Shown here one piece after another: positions 1 to 11,300 of a stretch of 64,000 nucleotides of DNA; the stretch's first letter is position 1, and every line of letters starts with the position of its first letter. Origin of the DNA: Ptychodera flava (Eukaryota > Hemichordata > Enteropneusta > Ptychoderidae). The notes beneath the pieces were generated by a model that had not been told where the DNA came from, searched no databases, and saw nothing but the letters and a program-made list of their open reading frames with translations. The position numbers and the translations under genes are program-made. The stretch covers positions 28,713,154-28,777,153 of the forward strand of contig NC_091931.1 of assembly GCF_041260155.1 (NCBI RefSeq), written 5' to 3'.

Positions 1-825
1 TGACACTTTAAGTTATACCATGTTGACTGTACTTTGTTTGGGCCACACCAATTTGTTCTGCTGCTATGTGACATGTGCGAGGCAAGAGACCTGGCTAAAT
101 CTGACCTGGCTAAATCAGACCTGTTGGTCAGCACCTGAGTAACTGTTGACTTGCGCACGATAGTGGTTGTCAACTTCTTGGGACTCACACCAGCACACTG
201 CAGGGCAGCGGCCAACACTTTTGCAAACGAACTTGAGTTATGTTGCGTACCATCGTATGAACAAAAGAGAGGGGTGTTTTGGTCATTACCCCCTGGCGTC
301 CGGGGCAGCACCTTCTCAACAAAGATCTTCATCTGTTTATGAAGAGTCACCGTAAACACAACTCTGGCAGGGCCAGATGTACTTGCAGTTTTATGTTTGG
401 AGATGGTTACGACAAAATTCTCTTCGATTCTGCAGGCCCTTACAAAGTCCTGGACATGCATGTTAACAAATACTCCAGACCTCTGAGCATTGTCCAGCAC
501 CATTTGAACCATAAAATGGCCCGACATGATGCCAAATGGTTCTTTTGGTATGATTGCATCGCCTTCTTTGGTACTGTACTATACCAAGAGCTTTTTTGCA
601 TGAATTGCCACCTTACATGTTTCATATTCATAGCGTAGAAACTCGTCAGGAGTCAGCTGCATGTATTGTCATTTCTCCTGGAATATGGCTATTCTTTGCC
701 CTATGGCCTTTTCTCAGGCTTTGGGCCCATGTCTTGCACTGGTCCATCATCAATGAGCAGTTCTTGAGAAGGTTCTTGTGCTCAGTTTCGAGAAACTGAT
801 AAAACATCCTTAACGAATAAAGATA
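1..825 (-). CDS. Tyrosine-recombinase-like C-terminal part of a Crypton-like zinc-finger/YR locus (partial, runs off window)
   Basis: The minus strand from about 557 to base 1 is one open frame of about 185 codons, and weaker coding continues to about 825. Readable blocks are LTPDEFLRYEYETCK, VLDNAQRSGVFVNM, VVTISKHKTA, PLFCSYDGTQ, a TTTIVRKSTVTQV box and ASHMSHSSRT. This order matches the catalytic half of tyrosine recombinases found in Crypton-like and domesticated YR proteins of marine invertebrates: a box-I Arg, a hairpin Lys, a box-II Arg and a His before the nucleophile. The usual Tyr after the SHMSHSS block is not visible before the window edge. The stretch 558-825 changes frame at least once and holds stops, so the copy looks decayed. 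It may be a transposon remnant or a member of a multicopy host family. Frames were translated by eye. Confidence 0.6.
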
Positions 826-847
826 AGACCGTAGGGTTCATGCTTCT

Positions 848-1380
848 GGTGGAGGTGGTCCAGATCGTGTTGAACGGCCAGCTAAGAAATGGACCTAAGC
901 CAGTCATCACCCTGCTCTGGGTGAAAGTTCACAAGCATGCTCTACCGCAGCTCTACACCAAGTGCTGCCGCTGCTCACCCCAGCAGCACTTGGGAGAGCA
1001 GTGACTCAGTTTCCACTCAACCTGGCTGTAATAGAAGCTACGAAGAGGGTGATGATCTCTAACTAGGTGAGAGGTCACATCCAGGGCAAACAATAACTGT
1101 TGCCCTTTCTGGCTCTGGAGCCACTTCTGACGGAGGTGGTCCAGATCGCGTTGAACGGCCAGCTAAGAAATGGACCTCAGCCAGTCATCACCCTGCTCTG
1201 GGTGAAAGTTCACAAGCATGCTCTACACCAAGTGCTGCTGCTTCTCACCCCAGCAGCACTTGGGAGAGCAGTGACTCAGTTTCCACTCAGCCTGGCTGTA
1301 ATAGACGCTATGTAGTGGGTGATGACCAATCCCCAGGGCAAACAATAACGGCCTCCCTTTCTGGCTCTGGTGCCACTTCC
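848..1380 (+). repeat. Tandem copies of a 250-280 bp serine-rich coding unit
   Basis: A unit beginning GGTGGTCCAGATCG recurs at about 855, 1136 and, diverged, 1388, giving spacings near 281 and 252 bases. Each copy contains the motif ACTTGGGAGAGCAGTGACTC and CTTTCTGGCTCTGG. In the appropriate frame the unit reads WESSDSVSTQPG and LSGSGAT, so it is a repeated piece of the N-terminal coding region of the zinc-finger/YR locus. A further copy lies inverted at 2176-2350. Confidence 0.8.
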
Positions 1381-2175
1381 GGTGGAAATGGTCCAGAGCG
1401 CGTTGAATGGCCAGCTAAGAGACAGAAAGTTAAAGCAACCAAAACAAGGACAAAGATGACATGCCCTGACTGCAAATTTCAGATCTTTAACCTAAAAAGG
1501 CATTATGTACAGTGGCATAACCTTTCACTGGGTCAAGCGAAATCAAAACTAAAAGAATACCATAAAAAGAAGACTATCGCCCATGATAGGTCTCTTGACC
1601 TGGCATCTCGTTCTTGCCGCTTGTACAAGGAGTGTCCCATGGACTTTTGCATGGCCAAAGTCAAGCAGCTAGACCACCACATGAAAAATGTCCATGGGCT
1701 CAACTCATCAAGCCCAAGATACAGTTTAATTCTTGCTAAGGCTCACCGCAAGGCCAGATGGCAGTCCGTGCTCATACGCCAGGCCAGAGAGAGGGGTGAT
1801 AATTTAGAGATGGACAGGGGAGAGGAAGTGAGTGGTGGAGGAGAAAGAGAGAATAGAGAGAGACATGAAGAGCAGACAGATAGGGAAGAGGAAGTCAGCG
1901 GTGGACAGAGAGATGAAGGAAACAGGAGATACATGAAGGGAATAGAGGGGTGACAGACGGAGTAGGGGGCAGTCAGCCGTCTGAGTTATCTGCAAGAAAG
2001 AGAAAAACAAGTGGCTGATGGGCATGGACAGGGGCAGAAAATCGCAAAAGAATGCAAGACAACACATGCGGCAAGCTGCTGCTATCGTTAAACATGTACG
2101 AGGAATAAAGAATTTAGATGACAGGACAAAAATAAGGCAGTATTGCGAAGAGGGTGCAAAAGACCTTGAGGCAAG
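848..2175 (+). pseudogene. Zinc-finger and core-binding part of the same Crypton-like locus, inverted relative to its flanks
   Basis: The best frame runs from 1315 to 1953. It starts in a Ser/Thr-rich segment, then carries two Cys2-His2-like fingers: CPDC...RHYVQWH at about 1470-1520 and CPMDFC...HHMKNVH at about 1634-1692. A highly charged Glu/Arg repeat tail follows to the stop. A second frame at 2018-2175 reads like a helical core-binding segment (RKSQKNARQHMRQ). Finger, core-binding and recombinase order is typical of these proteins, but the recombinase part lies on the other strand at 1-825. The serine-rich N-terminal unit is repeated upstream at 848-1380. Several stops and frame changes are present, so this copy is probably non-functional as it stands. 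Confidence 0.55.
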
Positions 2176-2523
2176 TGGCTCCAGAGCCAGAAAGGGCTGC
2201 AGTTGTTGTTTGCCCTGGGTGTGACCTCTCCCCTAGTGAGAGGTCATCACCCTCTACATAGCGTCTGTTACGGCCAGGCTGAGTGGAAACTGAGTCACTG
2301 CTCTCCCAAGTGCTGCCGAGGCACTTGGTGTAGAGCATGCTTGTGAACTTTCACTCAGTTGAACAAATCCAGGCTCCCACTCACTGTCTGAATAATCAGA
2401 GGAACTCTCTATCTCTGAAGGTAGGAAGTCCGAATTGTCCACAGAATCATTACAGTTGTCACTAAAAGACTCACTTTCCTGCGTTTGAAACAGGTCCGTC
2501 CAGCTCTCTTCATTAGAAGACAT
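2176..2523 (-). pseudogene. N-terminal acidic segment of the Crypton-like locus, minus strand
   Basis: The minus-strand ATG at 2523 starts an acidic serine-rich sequence (MSSNEESWTDLFQTQ, then ...SSDYSDSEWEPGF). It joins a copy of the serine-rich unit that is tandemly repeated on the plus strand at 848-1380. The frame changes inside the repeat unit: the first frame ends at 2254 and a second frame carries on to about 2176. The 5' acidic start, repeat unit and orientation match the recombinase part at 1-825, so the middle piece (848-2175) appears inverted. Confidence 0.5.
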
Positions 2524-4189
2524 TGTAACTGTACTTTTTTTAAACAGAAGTGAAAAGATTTAATGTCAGAAGTTACTAAACATGCAGTCAATTAATAACA
2601 GTGTTCAGTAATTGCATAGATTGCAATGGATGATCACCATTTTGCAAGTCAGGCAAATTTCAATAATAGCCTATATATAAAAGGCAATATTAGAACTCTT
2701 CCTACAGTTTTTTCTCTTACCCAGGATGCATTTTGATTTGAATGAGCCGTTTTTGATATGATATGATATGATATATGATATTTTGCAGGTCACTGTAAAA
2801 ATCAAGAATGACAACTATTTCATTTACATCTTTGCAAACTCTCTCGAAGGTTCTAACTTGAAAACTGCACTTAGAATTAGTATATCTATGGCTTTAGGCG
2901 TTTTTGCATATCATTATCTTGAAAAAAGAGCATCAAAACATACAAATGTACTAAGGACTGTTTAACACTACTTTGTTTGTGCCACTCTCGTTTATTTATT
3001 TGTACAGTTTCGAGTTCCTGGTTCTTCAGTATGTTGTTGCAGAGGTACTGTTCTTGCCACGCGTGGCAAATGCTCGTGACCGGGTGCCGTATTTGGGATC
3101 ATTCGATTGACCCAAGACATCATGTTCGAAATTCACGTCAGTCCTGCAGTCCGAGACTGACTGTTTTCCCCGAAGAACCAAGAGTTTTGACATGCGGGTG
3201 GTCCTTGTGACCGACCCAAAATATGTACTGGATTATTTCTGTAGCCTACTATTCTCACAAATAGTCTGTTTTATAAATAAATGTACATTATTTTCCGCAA
3301 TGCAAATTTTCCAGCATAAATGCTGCAAGCATCATGCGAAACATTTAACTGGATTAAGTCAGGGTGCAAGGGTAATTGAGTTCACGCCAGCACAACATAT
3401 TCCAAATAGCATGATCATCGTTAATAACGCTGGTTCCGTCACTTTTAATGTATCAAAATCATCCTTACATCGGTCAGATTATTGAAATATTCAATCTTGC
3501 CTTTGAACAAAATAATTCATTGCTCTGTCGTACATTGGCTGATGATCAATGGAAGAGTTCCTGAGCATGCAACTGACAGAATGGAGTGATGATGTTGGAC
3601 TTTGACCGGAGGTTAAATGGGTATGCACGAAAAAGTTTCAAGATCCCCAGTGTGAATACTCCCGTCCTTGTATGCTTCGTGCAGTTTCGAGACACCCAAA
3701 CAATGCAAATGCATTACAAATGCACGGTATGATGCAGCAAGCTACAATTACCAACTACAAATAGTTTATTGATTGTTCTTAGCTGGGAAAGAAACTAGGT
3801 TTAAGCTAATTTACAAAAAAAAGAAATAGGAAAACCACTGAGAAGAAACCAAAGACAGGCAAACCACGGTCTAGACCAACATCAAACAAAGTATACAGCA
3901 AGATTTTGTCTGTGCATGGAGGTAAATGTGAGACTCCAGAAGATGAGGCTTCATAAAATATGCAAATGAAAAAAAAATGCACATGATATTTTGTGCAGTA
4001 TTTCTTGATATATGTCATTATCGTCTCCATAGGGAAACCATTGTACGGAAAAAAATGATATTGCATAACTTCATTAATATGCAAGCCACACTAACCAAAA
4101 TCTAATCAGTTCTTGCAAGTAGCATATTGTACCTGTGTATCAAATCTGACTTGAATCTGTTCAGACGTTTTTGAGTTATCGTGTAAACA

Positions 4190-4214
4190 AACAGACAGAC
4201 AGACACAGACAGAC
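4190..4214 (+). repeat. CAGA-type simple tail, possibly the 3' end of a SINE/LINE fragment
   Basis: A run of ACAG/CAGA units follows a segment (about 4090-4190) containing GAGTTATCGTGTAAAC. That combination resembles the 3' end plus simple tail of non-LTR elements in marine invertebrates. No 5' end or coding part is visible. Confidence 0.35.
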
Positions 4215-4661
4215 AGACATCGCTATGACATTAGCCCACGTGTGTGAACATGTGAGCTAATAATATAATATTGTGCCTTTAAGTTTGTGATGATTTCGGG
4301 ATGAAATAACAGAGTACTTGAAGATGGATGATAGTTTAGCTTATCTATCCCATGATCACACTTAATCTGATTTATATTCAGTTCATTTTCAAATCTTTCA
4401 AAAACGCAGACATCATTGATAGCATACTTAGTTTACACTGGATTTTAAACCCTAAAAAATATCACCAGATTTCGCCAACTTAACTGTCACTCATACGATC
4501 AGAACGAGGAGATTTTTGAATCTCACATTGGCTTTGTTTATGAATGGAACGTTTGCTGATACTAGTGATAGCAACGTGTGTAGTAACCAGAATGAAGCTG
4601 GTTCTGAAATGCATGTGCTTGCCTATGTTTGGTCAAAGTGTGCCTGGACATGACACTTAGA

Positions 4662-4812
4662 TATTATTCCCTAATATTTTTCTTCATTCAGTGAAGGAAA
4701 ATACGAGTGCGTAAATGACCGTGTCACCATGAGTCGAAGACTAGTGGTGACACACGGCCATTACGTAACGAGTATTTTCCAAGCTGAATGAAGAAAAATA
4801 ATAGGGGATAAT
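4662..4812. mobile_element. Foldback MITE-like hairpin
   Basis: Two arms of about 70 bases are inverted copies: TTTTTCTTCATTCAG on the left (ending near 4691) pairs with CTGAATGAAGAAAAA on the right (from about 4784). GACCGTGTCACC pairs with GGTGACACACGGCC across a loop of about 12 bases. No target duplication could be fixed. It probably inserted as a non-autonomous DNA element. Confidence 0.7.
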
Positions 4813-5244
4813 ATACTTATCACATGCACAAGCCAAGAATTTGTTATTTGTTATTAAAACACAAGGACTAGTGGATGTATTTTGTCAAACTCTAATAATC
4901 ATGATTAATTGTTACAATATTTTCACGTCAGACACATTGTGATCGTGGGAGAAATACCGGCTGCCTGTTTGTTTATATTGACAAGCATACCAAAGATCGA
5001 CGCAAAAAAAGGTCCAACGCACCAAAATTGATGACATAGACGTGGGTTGTCGTGACGTAGAACGACCAGAGAATAAATCTAGTATTTTGTGTTCGGAGAT
5101 GACAAACTTGGCTTTTGAATGTGATAAAGTAAATTATTAAACAAAAGTGAGTGTGTTTTTCCCATAGCTTTACACAGGAACGTGGCTTGAGGTATATGAT
5201 AATGTGTGTAGTGCTGTTGTACACTGACCCTTTTCTGATTCCAG

Positions 5245-5359
5245 CAGGCGAACTGCTTACACAGAGTCAGAGGACCATGCCATTCTTTCATACTTAGCCA
5301 AACATCATTATGAACAGTTGGGTGGAAACAAAATTTGGAAAAAGATGGAGCTGTTGAAA
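5245..5359 (+). CDS. TERF2IP: TERF2IP exon: first half of the Myb domain
   Basis: Encodes RRTAYTESEDHAILSYLAKH and then GGNKIWKKMELLK, the first Myb helices with the conserved Trp. The acceptor is the tandem CAGCAG at 5242-5247, so a one-codon NAGNAG choice is possible. The donor is GC, not GT: AAA followed by GCAAGT, a perfect GC-donor consensus. The next exon continues in phase 0. Confidence 0.85.
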
Positions 5360-8300
5360 GCAAGTATTGTTTCATTGCACTTTTTTGTGGCTTTCTTGCA
5401 ATACATTGAATGTGCAAAAGTTACTGTAACCTAATTCATACGTCAGATAGACATGAGCATTACAGCACGGGCATTTAAAGCTCCACAAGCTGCAGCTTTT
5501 GATGACTTTCGCATAACTAGTATTTCAGCTTTTTCATGAAATACCTTTTTCTTGATCTACTCCCAAAATTAGTTGACTTTAACTGGTCAATATGACCCAT
5601 ATTAGTACATGTTTCCAGAATAGGTGATCCCCCCCTATTTATACAATGCAGGATTCAGGACAGATGAATATTCCACATTGATAAAGAATCATTAGCATAA
5701 AATTTCAATACCGAAACAATGCTCATTAACATAATTTGCATAAATGAATACTAATATGCCCCGTATCTTGCACTAATAGCTGCTATTAGGAAAATGACAC
5801 TGCAGATTTGCAGATATACGTTGTACCATATGCCCATCATATATCAACATGTTGCTATTGACAAAGTTTATAATGTATTTGATCTCATTAATGCAAGAAA
5901 GTTAATTAAACATTAGAAATGGTAAACACTTAAAGACAAACTCCACCAATCGCCTATGAAATCATTTGTTTAAAAATATTGTCCATCATGCCATCTGCAA
6001 ACTAGATTATTTATTAGTTATATCAGATCAGTAGTTGTAAACAGACCCCATGTACTGTTTATACAAATAAGGAGAGAAACACCATTACCATTACCCAACA
6101 CCATTAGATGGCACTGCACAGGTGTAAAAAATTCTGGCTCTAAAAAGTGAAATCTTTTCATCAAAAGTGAGTGACATGCAATAAAGCTTTGGCTGTGGTA
6201 ATATTTGCACCTTGCATTCATTTTCCAGTAAACTTATTTCTCTTGTAGCTGCCATGAACTTCACTAGGTATGACTCTCAGAACTTTCGACAACAGAGGAA
6301 TCAAATTGTAACCCTTTGAGCGCTGTAATTTTTCCCACCAAAATTTTAGTGCAACATTTTACTAAATTTTATGGATGTTTCAGAATTTGTTTTTATAATT
6401 TTTGGACAAATGTATATTACATTTCATTGGCTACACTTTTTTTATCAAAATTTTAGCAAAAGGATATACTTAGTATTCACAACATATGAATATGCAAATA
6501 ATGCAGTGTTATGCTGAAAATACCAACGTCTTTGATTTTCTAAGCTGTAGGGAACACTCTGGTTAACTAATGTTGCATTATTTGCCTTTGATTTTGCTTT
6601 TCTGCAGCTGACGGATCATTCATGGCAGTCAATGCGGGATCGTTTTCGGAAAAAACTCAAACCACAGCTTGATGTTTACATTAAACGGCAGCAAAAGGAC
6701 AAGAAAGAAATTCCAAAATCACCAGATGAGAAACCTAAACGGAATGATAAAGATGGTAAGTACAGAGTCAGTTTCTCTATATTGGTTCTCTAAATATATT
6801 GGTGCAAGTAAAGCGATTGTTTGTGCTCATACCGTGAACAAATATAAAAGTTTGTGTGATTTTGTGAGATTCTGTCATCGGTTGACCAATACAAAATTGA
6901 ACAAATTAGTTTTATTTCAGCAGACTTGTTTCAGTGGCCTTCTTCAGAATACTGCAGTAAATACAAATGAAAAGACATCTTTTGAAACATCAAAAATGTT
7001 GTGAATAGAGGAGTTGTCCTTATTGCAGTGGTAAAGCTTTACTAGCTATTTGTTGATCCAGTGCACAAAGGTTGCATACTTTAGCAAACTTCTGTGTTTA
7101 AGGTAGCATGGGCTTCGAAATTGAAAGACGGTTTTCTCTTTTCTGCTCAAACTTTCCTGAAGGAAACTTTCAGCCATTCTCTTTTAAAAGGAAGAAAAAA
7201 TATCAGGGTCACCCAGTGAATTTTGGGACTATGGAAACAAATGTCCTAAATTTACCGATATTTGAAATTCGAATTGGCGAACAATCCTTGTGTTAAGGTA
7301 GCCTTAAAAGTGAAAGACCTAAACTTTTGCTCAAACTTTCCTGAATGAAACTTTCAACCATATACCAAATCAACACCGTGCAAACTTTGAAACTGCGGAA
7401 ACAAATTACAAAACATTTGCAGTATTTGAAATTCAAAATGGCCGCCATTCATGTGTTAACTCCATGGGGGAAAATAAAAGTTTGGATTTTCGAAAAACTA
7501 AGCTGTTGAAAGTTTTTCTTTATCTAAGAGCTTTAAACTGAGCCCCCACAAGTGGTAGATCAGAAAAGAAGTGTAAAAATTTGAGAGTCCAACTATCTGT
7601 CCCCGAGGCGCGTTCTACCTTAACTCTATGATAAAAACTTAAAGTTTCTACGTTGGCATAAATAACATGGTCAAACTTTACTTTTTCCAAGAGCTTCAAA
7701 ATCAGGCCCACATGCAGTAGATCAGAAAAACATTGTTAAAATTTTAGTTTTACTATCTGTCTTCGAGGTGCATTCTGCCTTAAGGTAGAACACTGACACC
7801 TCGGAGACAGATATTCAACCTTTCAAATTCTATCAATTCTGTTCTGATCTACCACTTATGGGAGCTAATTTTAATGGTCTTAATGTTAGAAAACTTTTCA
7901 CCATCTTAGTTTTTCAAAATTCAAATTTTTTTTCCTTACAGAGTTAACTTAGGTATGGTGGCCATTTTGAATTTCAAATATCTCTCTAGAAATAAATTTT
8001 GTATGGAGACCCCTGATTTTTATTTTTGATTTGGTAAGAGAATGGTCGAAAGCTTCATTGAGGAAAGTTTGAGCAAAAGTTTAAGTGCTTCACTTTCAAG
8101 GCACATACTACCTTAACAGATGTGCCAGGAAAAAATTAATTTTGTTGTAGTTGCAATCAAAATGTAAATGTAACATAAAATTGTTTACTACAGACGACAA
8201 CATCTTTGACACCTCTGTTGAGATTGAAGAATTTGACAGCTCCTGTGAAAACAGCAATGACACCGAGGAGGATGTCATGAGCAATTCATCCTCCTTTGAC

Positions 8301-11300
8301 GAGCAGCTATACAAAGCAGCTGAATCCAGTGAGGCACAGCAAACGGAGGAGGATGGGAAAGCCAAGATGAGCGATAAAGATGTGTTCAAGAGTCCCATGG
8401 ATGTGATGCCACAACGTCTGAAGGCCAGGAAAGGCCAGGCCTCCAAAAAGCCTCTAAAGACAAGTACTCCAGTAAAAGCACAAAAGGGATCCACCAGAGA
8501 AAGTGAAGAATGTGATTCTTCTGAAGAGGATAATCAGGGGGTTACTCTACGACCGTCAGACTCACCTCACAAGGTCATTGAGGACAGTCATTCTTCAGGT
8601 GAGACGATGGGAACTTCTTTGCAAGACAAGTCTGGCAAAGAATTCTGCAGAGTTACCAGACAAACGGCCAGTAAAAGTTCATGCGGTGAACTACCCAGCA
8701 AAAGTGACAAGGAGAGGTGGACTGACTGTTCAGATGGGTCAATAGGAGGGAGCAAAAGTTCAAAGATCAGAAAAATCCGCGAGAGTACCCAGGACAAACG
8801 AAAAGGGCAAGTTAGAACAAGAAACGAGATGAACACTGAAGGCGATGAGGTGAAGAGTAAGAGGAAAAAGCTGATGCTTCGCCTGCGACCTTTGACTCCA
8901 AGGAAATCAAATGCAGTTGATCGGGAATCATGGGAAATAGTAGGAAGGGAGAGTGCTGATGAGGTGGATGGAAGCAAGCAAAGTAGCAGCAGCCAGACCG
9001 GACAAGATAACGAGAGTGCTTCCGAAAGTGAGGGGGTTACAGTTGCTAGTAGACAATCACGGAGTCAAAAGAATGAGCAGAATGTGAGAGGCACAGTTTC
9101 TAGGAAACAGACAAGTGAAAGAGATGAAGATGCTGGAACGGTTGCTAGGAGACAAACGAGAAGTCAGAAATGCCAAGATGATGAGACAGAAGTAGTTTCT
9201 AGGAGACAGACAAGAAGTCGGAAAGATGGAGGCGATGTAAGAGAAACAGTTTCTAGGCGACAGACAGGTAAAAAAGACAAGGATGATGAAAAAGTCACTA
9301 AGATACAGACAAGAAGTCAAAGAGGGGAGCCACAAGAGGAGAATAATACAATTCCTCCAGGAGAGGAACAATTGAATGAAAGACGGTCTAAGAGAAGGAA
9401 AATAACTTATCAAGATGAAGAACAAAGTATTGATAAAGACAGTGAAGATGACCAAGAACCAGATGCAAAGAAATTAAAAGGTATGACATAATTTTAAAGT
9501 GCGGCTGTCGTTGTGCTGTGCATGTGTAACTTTTTCGTTGATAAACATAAATTTTTATAACCATAAGTCTTCTCAACTTCAATCCAAGTGAGATGGAAGC
9601 AGTCCCTCACTTTGTAAATGCCTCTGTAAGACTCAAGATCATGCAACAGTAAAATATTAAGAATCGGAAACGAACTTCAGTGTGGTGTTTCTTTTTATGA
9701 ACTTGTGTAAGGCTATGAACATTGAGACAATGCACTCAGCTCATTATGTTGCTGAGTATACTGCACGTAGTCAAAGTGAACAAATGAGTTTTGATCACGC
9801 ACGGTCATGTACACAATGCCATGTACAATACAGTAATAAAACATCACTAAAATGATCAACATTGTATATATATTTAGACCAGCAACAAGCACAATGCCTC
9901 ACACAAAAAGTACACACAAGACCATGATTGGCAAGCCAGAGAAGGACACAGGAGATGCTGAGAACGGTCACTGCGTTGATGTACACAGATGTGGAGAGGC
10001 CCCATGACGCAGTCGGCCCCCATGTTGATCACAATTGCCTTTTAGTGCGTGTCTATGACCTTTTATTGCAGTCTAGTAATATGTAGCAAGAAATAGTCAA
10101 ATGACAGGGTAAAATAGACAAAACGAGCAAGTTTTTGCAGCATTTGACACGAAAATCACACGGCTGCGCATAGGGATGTGTTGATAGATCCTGTGACTAC
10201 AACGGTCATGCCAGTGATCGAAAGGCCTAGTGTAGGTTTACCGGTGCTACGCAAACTTTGTTGTTGTACCTCCTGATCGCCGGGCAGGTCTGAATTCTGG
10301 TTCAAATGAGATAACCCCACAAAAAAATCTATGAAGGAAAGGTCTTTCGCTTGACTTGAGTATTGTGCAATAAAAATGTGCACATACAGTGCCACATGTA
10401 TTACAATAAAGATACAAATACATGTACATGTGCAAGTCAAGGTTACTACGTACATGTATGTATCACCAAATGGTTGCTGTGTGACTGTACTAATAAATGT
10501 AGGCTTACAATTCACAGGGGACGAAGACAGGGCAATTAAAACCACAAACGGTTCTGCTTCACTGAAATCCAGCCATAGACTCCGAGATTTTGTCATGGAA
10601 GATGTCGATAAAGAATTTATGGGTGAGAAAGTAATTTCCGTTCATCTTAATAAAAGTGTCATGAAAGTTTGTCTTTTTTTGAACGTATCTGACTGAGACC
10701 ATGCACGAATTGATTATCCAGTGTAGCTGCTATACATCGTGCAGTGAAGTTCTCTGTGTTTGCAAGACATGTTGACAAGGCAGTAGGGTTTTGGTGAGAA
10801 TCAAGTATATAATGCATCAGCCAAGGTACATGAATATGATTATGCTCCATTGATGATAAGTCATTGTCATCAGAGTCACATACTTCAACAATGCTCATCA
10901 ATGTACATGACTGAACAGCAGTATGCCGCGCTTCAAGAATAAATTGAATGAAGTAGCAGAGGAAGATAAAGAAAACCTAGACACTCGTAGTGACTCAACA
11001 AAAAGAAATAGTCCCATTGAGAGTACTGAAGACTGAAGTAACGTATGAGTTACCGTAGTTCTATTACTTTTTAGTCCCCACGGACACCGTCCGGGGGGAC
11101 TTATAGGTTTGGTCATGTCCGTGCGTGTGTGCGTGCGTGTGTGCGTGCGTGCGTGCGTCCGTCTGTGCGTCCGTCCGTCCGTTCACGCAGATATCTCAGA
11201 GATGCCTGAAGCGATTTCATTCAAACTTGGTACAAGGATTACTTCATATGTCATACAGATGCACGTCGATTTGTTTTGTGATACGATCCAATATGGCTGC

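Larger units (their letters stand above)
2524..5244. other. Stretch upstream of the first recognised TERF2IP exon, no gene recognised
   Basis: No exon with recognisable homology was found. The missing BRCT-encoding 5' part of TERF2IP would be expected here or beyond an unusually long intron, but neither strand gave a convincing match. The stretch holds a GATAT-type microsatellite near 2755-2780, a CAGA-type simple tail at 4190-4214 and a hairpin element at 4662-4812. Confidence 0.5.

Noticed and set aside
3105-3250. A frame containing VTDPKYVLDYF that vaguely resembles the end of a BRCT domain
   Set aside because: Only a few residues fit, there is no N-terminal BRCT half and no splice-compatible continuation to the Myb exon.
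10918-11037. A charged frame (MPRFKNKLNEVAEED...) between TERF2IP exons that could be an extra exon
   Set aside because: The phase does not fit the flanking TERF2IP exons and no good donor follows, so it was not added to the model.
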